Shown piece after piece: positions 57,850-64,000 of a stretch of DNA of 64,000 nucleotides. The notes below the pieces were generated by a model, which was not told the origin of the DNA, ran no database searches, and worked only from the letters and a program-made list of their open reading frames with translations. How positions within the stretch are numbered: position 1 is the first letter of the stretch; every line of letters starts with the position of its first letter. A program made the position numbers and the translations under genes. The stretch spans positions 496,001 to 560,000 of the forward strand of contig VTFK01000066.1 in assembly GCA_009617715.1 (NCBI GenBank), given 5' to 3'. The DNA is from Plectrocnemia conspersa (lineage: Eukaryota; Arthropoda; Insecta; Trichoptera; Polycentropodidae).

Positions 57850-58335
57850 TAACGCTGTATATACTCACAACTAGGTCGAATCCATATGTGAAAATCTTTC
57901 ACAGAATATTCACGTACCCCTCTCTAACTCCCATTTCCACCCTCACCCCATTCACACCGCAAGTGCCGCAAAATATTTAGTTATAAATCGACCACGATCG
58001 GCCTGGCCTGGATCACGTCCCTGCTATCGCATCGCCCCGGAATCCCGGATCCCTATTTTTTTTCTCGCGCGTCCCGATGACGTGACCACTTCTTGGCCAA
58101 CTTTTTTTAGCCACACACGCGACTTTGTTTTATTGCTCGGTTCGAGCAGAGAAGAGGTTAAAAACGTATAACGCTTTCCCGCTCCCGTGCATTTTTTATA
58201 CTAGCTCCTTTATTTATCGATTTCCTCTGGAACGTCCGGGACAAAACAATGCCCTTTTTGCCCTTTGGTAGTGGCGCGTTAGGCAGGCAGTATTATCGTG
58301 ATGATGAATGTGATGTAAGGCGATACGTTTTATTC
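57850..58335. other. GC-richer island, candidate enhancer-like element
   Basis: The largest CpG-bearing block in the last 15 kb, with CCCGGAATCCCGGATCCC (58035), CCGATGACGTGACC (58075; contains the CRE core TGACGT), TTTATTG homeodomain-type words and TATAAATCG. No open frame above 60 codons. Regulatory role inferred. Confidence 0.35.
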
Positions 58336-58339
58336 ATAA

Positions 58340-59550
58340 ATAGATGTCATTTGTTATGAATTTTCACTGTAATGTTATAAATTAACTAATAATATTACTA
58401 TTTACATGAATAAAACTAGCAAAAAAATACTTTGATTACTAATCTTGTTATTTTTATTGTTACAGGTATGTACTATTCTGACTTAACAACAAGTAGTGAG
58501 TAAGACTAAATTTATTTATTATTTATAGGAACCATATCTTAAAATTAATGATCTCATGCACGGTAGTGAGTATTTAAAATAATAATCGGGTAAATCAAAT
58601 TAAACTTATACATTTTTATGAATAATTAAAAAATGGCTTAAAAATCAAATACTTTAGAAAAGAGTCAGTCTTTTCTTACAATTTTTATAGGTCATTCATG
58701 TTCATAATGTATAAGGGAAAAAAATGTTTCAAATGCTTAATATTAATATTAAAACTACGATACTTTTTGTTAATACATATAAAAAAAATATAATCTTTGG
58801 ATTACAACGGCTTTAATAGCAGCTTTTCGGTAGTGTCAGTAGATCCTCTTTAAAATCTTGATTCTTGGTTTTAAACGCGTGTTCCTAGTAGCTTTTTATC
58901 CTATCAATACAATTCTTAAATAATATCATTTGTATTAAAAATAATCATTGTATTAATGATTTTAAAAAAGGTCTCACTGAATGAAAAGACAGGTTTAGAG
59001 CTAATTAATATATGCTTAACTGTTAGGTATTTCACATAAGAAAAACATTTTCATGTAAAAATGATTCTGCTTTGTATTAAAAATATCGAATATTTTCTAT
59101 TACGACCTAAAGTCAGCTACAATTAGTCCATTAAATTGAGACAGATGCTGGGTCTTTATAAGTTTATAAAAGAAAACTCATTATATTTACGTTAACAAAA
59201 TTTTAATTATTGACCAAGTAAAGTTTTACCTTAAGGAACCTTAATTAGTTTTGAATTGCGCTATGAAAAGTTATTAGTGTTTGTTTAAAAGTTACTAAGA
59301 GTTTATTTTTATTAGCTGACAATTTATTAGAACTTTTATTTACAAATTTCTAAAGTTTCTAAATTCATTTGAACAGCGTAACAAAATATTGTTTTATTGA
59401 CCATAGGTAAACTATATTACAGACTGTTTTATTAGGGAGTAACTTATCATGCATTCTAAAAGAATTAAATCATTTGATTCGCATATTTCAATCGCCAAAA
59501 TTTAGATATATATAAAATATAAATTACTGTATATAGTATATTATATAATA
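58340..59550. other. AT-rich noncoding stretch
   Basis: No gene or repeat family recognised. Confidence 0.5.
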
Positions 59551-59554
59551 TCAG

Positions 59555-59840
59555 GCGGTGAAGTTGAAATGGCAGGTCTTGAAAGTCAGTCAGTCTTCGC
59601 TGGCGTGTCGTGCTGTATTATTGTCGGTTGTGAGGCAGCTGAGATTCGTCGTGATGTGTTCTCATGAAGTTTTATAAACGATCTACTGAGTTTTCCGGCT
59701 TGTCTCTGCTGCTTCGACTCCATGTCTTTTCCTTTCAGTGACAATTTTTACATATTTTTTATTGCTGGTTTCAGTCAGTTCTAGCGAATCACGGATGAGG
59801 ATGTTTGCAAATCAATTTTATCGCTTCTTAACGAGCGTTC
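59555..59840. other. Mixed-composition block, unclassified
   Basis: GGCGGTGAAGTTGAAATGGC, GCTGGCGTGTCGTGCTG and an acceptor-like TATTGCTGGTTTCAG (59760-59774) give an exon-like look, but no frame longer than about 60 codons runs through it and no donor is clear. It could be a UTR exon or the flank of repeat D. Confidence 0.25.
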
Positions 59841-59844
59841 TGAG

Positions 59845-59945
59845 ACGGCGACGGCACGATTTTATTGCTTTTGACGTGGATTTTTAACTTCTGAGAAGGG
59901 ATTTTTAATTTAAATTTGGTATTGGTTACTTATTTTAATGTTTCA
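59845..59945 (+). repeat. Dispersed repeat D, copy 2
   Basis: GGCGACGGCACGATTTTATT, GCTTTTGACGTGGATTTTTA, then the perfect fold-back CTTCTGAGAAG (59888-59898) and TTGGTATTGGTTAC. Same orientation as the other copies. Confidence 0.6.
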
Positions 59946-60159
59946 TCTCTCAGTAAGGAAGCCCAATATTCAAATAACCTACACGGTGTTTAGCAATTCA
60001 CGAAAATATTATAGTCATATTTTATTTAAGATATTAATATTACAAAAAATATAGATTACGATTTTATCTAATGTTATTATTAATTTATTATTTTTAATTT
60101 GATTTCATATTAGAACATCTACATGTTTTGTAATATTATTTTATTTGTCCAGATTTTCT

Positions 60160-61415
60160 ATCACAACCGCAAACAATGCAGTCTATATATTTTTATACAC
60201 ACCGTTATTCAATCGTTGTTCTGGATCAACTAAATGTCTTCCTCTTATTGTTTCTAAGCCTTTTCAGTGACTTCCATCCAGCTGAATAATTAGCATAGCG
60301 ACAAATTAAATTTCTCTTTGTATTTTATCCTATTTTTTATATATAAAATGTACGCATTTACAAACGCAACTTCCAAGCCTCCAAAAAAGATTTCAATGTT
60401 TTGAATAGGAAGAAGTATAATGGTCTGCTCTATTGACAGCTTCCATATATTTTGTATAATTTAAAACCACTTCTGGTTTAACGATGTCTTCTCCTATTCT
60501 ACCTCTTCTTATTATTTTGTCAATTTGAGACTCGTTAGAATGCAAATTGTTCAGCATTGTGACTACTCTCTTATCTTTTGAAACAAGAACCATAACATTA
60601 TCACTTCCATACGCTATTATTTTGGCTTTTTGATGGCCGTTGGCAAATGTTTTTTATTAGTCTTAATTGTCCTTGTCAAATGTGTTTTTAATTTGACAAA
60701 TTATCAGAAATCGGAAGACTAAAATAATATCGGTGGGTGTATATTTGATAACCTTTTGCTTTTGAAATTGTTTGCAATAAATTGCTATATAATTGCGGAT
60801 CAGGTGTTATCAGCTTTTAGTTGTTAGTGAGCCACAATAAATAATAAATTAATATGTATAATGACACAGTAGAATCTGCCAAAATATACAAACAAATACT
60901 TAATTTAGTTAGCTTATTTGGGCCTGTTTCAGTAACAATTTTACTCATCAAGGAATTTGTGAAAAATAGCTGAAAACAGTCGGCAAGCTTCAAACAACTT
61001 GTTGATATATTATATTTGGCCCAACTATTCTATTTCCAATACAAAAAATTATTTTTTTGTTGTCAAATGTTATAAGATATGCTAGTTTTTTGTCAAATTA
61101 GTAGATGTTGGGTTGATTGCTGTTGAAGATCTTATATTTTGCTAAATCAATCAATTTTTATCATTTTTGTTGGAATATGCATATCTTTTTCTTTCGAGCG
61201 GTGGGATTACTCTATGTATCACTAAAATAATATTCGATAATTTCAAGTAAATTGTCACTTTTTTGAGCAAATGTAGTGTTCAAAAATAATCCTACACTAT
61301 CAAAATCAACGTTGTCAAATTTTAAAAATTCCTTATTACTACTATAAAAATAATCAAAGGCGTTATTATCATTAAATTTGTATGAACAACATTTATCATT
61401 ACTATAAATTATCAC
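60160..61415 (-). pseudogene. Decayed piggyBac transposase, copy II
   Basis: On the minus strand: an acidic, Asn/Phe-rich N-terminal part (61415 down to 61212); then, after loss of the middle, GYQIYTHRYYFSLPISDNLS (about 60700-60760) in place of the family's G..iy.DNYYtS..L..L, followed by LKTHLTRTIKTNKKHLP; KDKRVVTMLNNLHS (60532-60573) and PEVVLNYTKYMEAVNRAD (60423-60476); then a tail with DPEQRLNNGVYK and CIVCGCDRKSGQ (about 60160-60240), the cysteine-rich end. The Asp of DNYY is replaced by His and the GVD..D motif reads AVNRAD, so two catalytic-type Asp positions are lost. It is a dead transposase remnant. Confidence 0.8.
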
Positions 61416-61419
61416 TTAT

Positions 61420-61905
61420 TTTCAACAACGAGTTACGAAATATATTAGTTTTACAATTTCGTAAAAATATTATCACTGTTCCGAAGAACCGCTACCAAAA
61501 CTAGTTAACAACACACTACCCCGAAATTATTTAATATTATAAACTAAAATAATGCACCAATTTTTAATATTTTTTTAAGCCTTTATGTTGATCTAAAAAA
61601 AATTAAAATTAAATTATTTAGTATTTGAAGTATTTTTTTTTCACAAAGAAATCATATTTAAGGCTTAAAATTTCGTTATACTGAGATCAGTGTTCGTTAC
61701 AATGAAAACATTTTGTATAATAGTTTTTCAGAGACAAATTGAAAATTCATTATACTGGGAATTTTGTTATTTCGGTATTCGTTACAAAGATTTTTCACTG
61801 TATTACTATTGTTGGCATATAGCACATTTTGTGAGATTTTAATCTCCGCTATTATTTTGATGTGTTTTATTATGCTCTTTTTTTTTATTATTAATCTTCA
61901 AAGTG
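61420..61905. other. AT-rich noncoding stretch
   Basis: Nothing recognised beyond the likely 5' flank of the piggyBac remnant. Confidence 0.45.
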
Positions 61906-61909
61906 GTTA

Positions 61910-62230
61910 ACGTACAATGCAGGGGCGGATCGGTTGCCTTTTTTTTCTTTTAATATCTCGAATTTGTCCCTTGGCCGCATGCATGGGTAATCCTCACATG
62001 GAGTGGAACCCCGAAACGGGAAAATCCTCTTCGTGCGCTATTTTTTCGCAAGCGAAAAGAATCAGGAAAAGCTTTTTAATCGCGTCCGTGCCGCCGTGGA
62101 AAGTCGCAGTAAAACCGTACGGACCGGGAACAATATTGGTGGGTGTAATCCTGGATCACCCTACACACCACCCCCAGCGTTTTTCCTATACTCCATGCGC
62201 GTGAAAAGTATGTTTGAATATTTCAAGTAA
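61910..62230. other. GC-richer island, candidate conserved noncoding element
   Basis: CGCATGCATGGGTAATCC, CCCCGAAACGGGAAAATCC and CCGTGCCGCCGTGGAAAGTC. Two overlapping plus frames (95 and 75 codons) exclude one another and carry no domain. It resembles the other noncoding islands. Confidence 0.35.
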
Positions 62231-62234
62231 ATTT

Positions 62235-62950
62235 TTTATTGTGATACTAATAACAATTTAGAACCTCTTGATAAATATATTCCTGTATATAGAATGAAAG
62301 CGCTGTTTTGCAATTTGAGTACATTAGTAATATATATCAAACTGTATTAATTTAAAAAAGGGACCAATGCTCCCCGTTTGAGAGTTTTTTATTATTAGAT
62401 CCACTGCGGTCCAATTTATTTAATTAAAAAAATTAGGTTTCTTACCTATTATTTATTTAGGATATACCTGTACCCATTCCAGATGTTGGGAGCACAACCT
62501 GAAAAAATCTACTCAATAATGCATTGATAAAAAAACGAATGTTTCGCTCTATCCATATAAATAGTATTGTGTTAATTGTTCACTGTTGTAATTAAAACAA
62601 CATTAATGGTTCTCAACATATTTTGATCACACAAAATTTATTGTTTTTTTAATACTTTGATACATGACAAACTAAATATATTTATGTATTTTTTTTACTA
62701 ACATATTTATATCGTATCTTATGATTTTTCTCGAAGTAATCTTCCATATGAAGATATGATTTTAAATTATATTTTTACATGTTATAAAAATTAATTATAT
62801 CAGACCAGTACCTATTTGATAAGCCACTTCTAGTCCATATCGTGACGAATTTTTTGGTCGTATATGCAAGTACTATATAATTATTGTTTGTTTATTTATA
62901 TGTTACAACTTTTATTATGTTGGACCAGAGTTTAGCATTCATGTTAAGAT
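62235..62950. other. AT-rich noncoding stretch
   Basis: Nothing recognised. Confidence 0.45.
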
Positions 62951-62959
62951 TTTTAAGCT

Positions 62960-63075
62960 TTAAAACTGACAGGATTTTATTGCTTTTGACGTGAATTTTT
63001 GACTCCTGAGGAGTGATAATTATTTATGCGCCCTCGTATTGACCAAAATTTAATTTAAATATACTTTGACCAATA
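62960..63075 (+). repeat. Dispersed repeat D, copy 3
   Basis: AGGATTTTATTGCTTTTGAC then GTGAATTTTTGAC, the perfect fold-back CTCCTGAGGAG (63003-63013), TATTGACCAAAATTTAATTT and AAATATACTTTGACC, closest to copy 1. Confidence 0.6.
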
Positions 63076-63237
63076 CTCTTATATTAAAAATCTGTAGTAA
63101 AATCGATAAGGATAGCTTTAATATTTTTAAAACAATATCGAAATCCAGACAAACAATGAAGGAATATGCGAGATGCGACATTCCGCCTGTTTCCCCCTGA
63201 GTCAAAAATTTAAGACTAATTAGAGTTTGAGAGCTTT

Positions 63238-63305
63238 TATTGAGTTAGGTTAGGTTATGTTGGGCTAGGGTTTGAATAGAAAATGGACGTTTCATAATTG
63301 TCAAA
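63238..63305 (+). repeat. Repeat G, copy 2
   Basis: GAGTTAGGTTAGGTTATGTT, then AGAAAATGGACGTTTCATAA and TTGTCAAATAAAG, as in 47625-47690. It directly abuts the Tc1 end at 63308. Confidence 0.5.
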
Positions 63306-63475
63306 TAAAGCGTTAGCCATAATAAAGGGGCAAATCAATAAATGTGTTCTACCTTAAAAAATCGTGAAAATAATTAAAAAAAAAAGATTAAAGTATTTAG
63401 TGTTTGTTTCAAGCTTATTTTATATATTTAAAAAGCCTACTCTTAGCTATAATTAACAATACATTTTTAGCAAAC
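63306..63475 (-). mobile_element. Tc1-like right-end fragment, second locus
   Basis: TTAGCCATAATAAAGGGGCA, then AATCAATAAATGTGTTCTAC, AAATCGTGAAAATAATT and AAAAAGCCTACTCTTAGCTA match 35918-36065 (TTGGCCATAATAATGGAGCA, AATAAATGTGTTACATC, AGTAGGCTTACTTTTACC). This is the transposon end and last codons of the same family. The rest of the transposase is not readable beyond it. Confidence 0.65.
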
Positions 63476-63479
63476 TGTC

Positions 63480-64000
63480 AATTAATGACTTTTCACGATT
63501 CAATCTGAATTTTTTAGTGCTTGATTCTTTGGAAATTTCTGCTTTATATAACTCTAAGTATTATTTTTGCTATATTTGTAAAATCTTGATGAGATGTATT
63601 TTGCTGTACATAATTACCTATGGTTTTGGGTGAGATTTGTGACTCAATAACTTTATGGATTTAAATACATCTTTTGTATGGTTTAAATTTAAATTGAGTT
63701 CAAATATGTTGCAAATATCATATATGTATTTGTTCTTATTAAATCTACAGTTTATCTAAACCTTTTAACTTATTTTTTAAGTTGTTTTAATATCAGGTTC
63801 TATATTTAATCAGGGATCTAGTTTTTTCAATTATCTTACTGTGGCAAATGTCTGATTTTTTCTTCTTCAATTGTATTTATTTTGCTCTGTTTCCAAAATG
63901 TGTCTGCGTCTCTTTTTAGATTTATTTCTAACTGAGACACATTATCTCTATTAATCTTGCCAATTTTGTCTATTTCTTGAGCTGTCAATTAAAGTAAATT
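63480..64000 (-). pseudogene. Worn coding remnant at the window edge, family unknown
   Basis: On the minus strand 63855-63960 reads INRDNVSQLEINLKRDADTF then WKQSKINTIEEEKIRHL, a charged, helix-like stretch without stops, followed by AT-rich decay. It could be coding residue of a transposon that continues outside the window. I could not assign it. Confidence 0.25.

Noticed and set aside
63240..63255. Telomeric TTAGG repeat.
   Set aside because: Only two units, inside an interspersed repeat with another copy at 47.6 kb.

Overview
The window looks like a gene-poor stretch of an insect nuclear genome. It is very AT-rich, has spliceosomal signals, and carries remnants of most insect transposon classes: jockey/CR1-like and a second non-LTR retrotransposon, piggyBac, Tc1/mariner, a hAT-like end, tRNA-derived SINEs and LTR-like repeats. 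I see no bacterial operon features and no intact tRNA or rRNA gene. The sequence does not fix the insect order.

Only two pieces look like host protein-coding sequence. One is a first coding exon on + (11898-12204): a 3' splice site, a start codon, a hydrophobic signal-peptide-like stretch, and a GTAAGT donor leaving a phase-1 intron. It implies a secreted or membrane protein whose other exons lie outside the window or were not recognised, and much of the window may be its intron. A damaged copy of this exon, with an in-frame stop, lies with its start codon and donor each exactly 2,200 bases downstream (14275-14412). The other is a single-exon acidic ORF of 166 codons (21576-22076) with a poly(A) signal; I do not recognise its product.

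Layout. 0-11 kb: AT-rich DNA with an LTR-like repeat (2.6-3.2 kb), a SINE (3.57-3.8 kb), a dispersed repeat (4.6 kb) and a piggyBac-type MITE (5.4-5.6 kb). 12-17 kb: the signal-peptide exon and its dead copy, with a decayed LINE and a piggyBac MITE between them, then a decayed piggyBac transposase. 18-28.3 kb: degenerate satellite-like arrays in inverted orientation on either side of the orphan ORF. 28.6-36.9 kb: SINE, piggyBac remnant, second LTR-like repeat, Tc1 remnants. 37-43.6 kb: GC-richer duplicated islands, a hAT-like end, a mariner-like remnant. 44.3-50.2 kb: two LINEs, the second only lightly damaged. 50.3-64 kb: noncoding islands alternating with AT-rich DNA, two isolated LINE 3' ends, a SINE, a third piggyBac remnant and a Tc1 end.

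The most informative observations are structural. A LINE 3'-terminal hairpin occurs at four loci with compensatory stem changes. A perfect 17-bp hairpin inside a Tc1 remnant appears to have arisen by templated inversion, judged against its neighbouring sister copy. There is a near-perfect 20-bp hairpin at 56.7 kb, two piggyBac MITEs with TTAA-type flanks, the duplicated signal-peptide exon, and the inverted satellite arrays. About a dozen GC-richer islands without convincing coding content are candidate conserved noncoding (enhancer-like) elements. All similarity judgements come from reading the sequence by eye; no database search was run.
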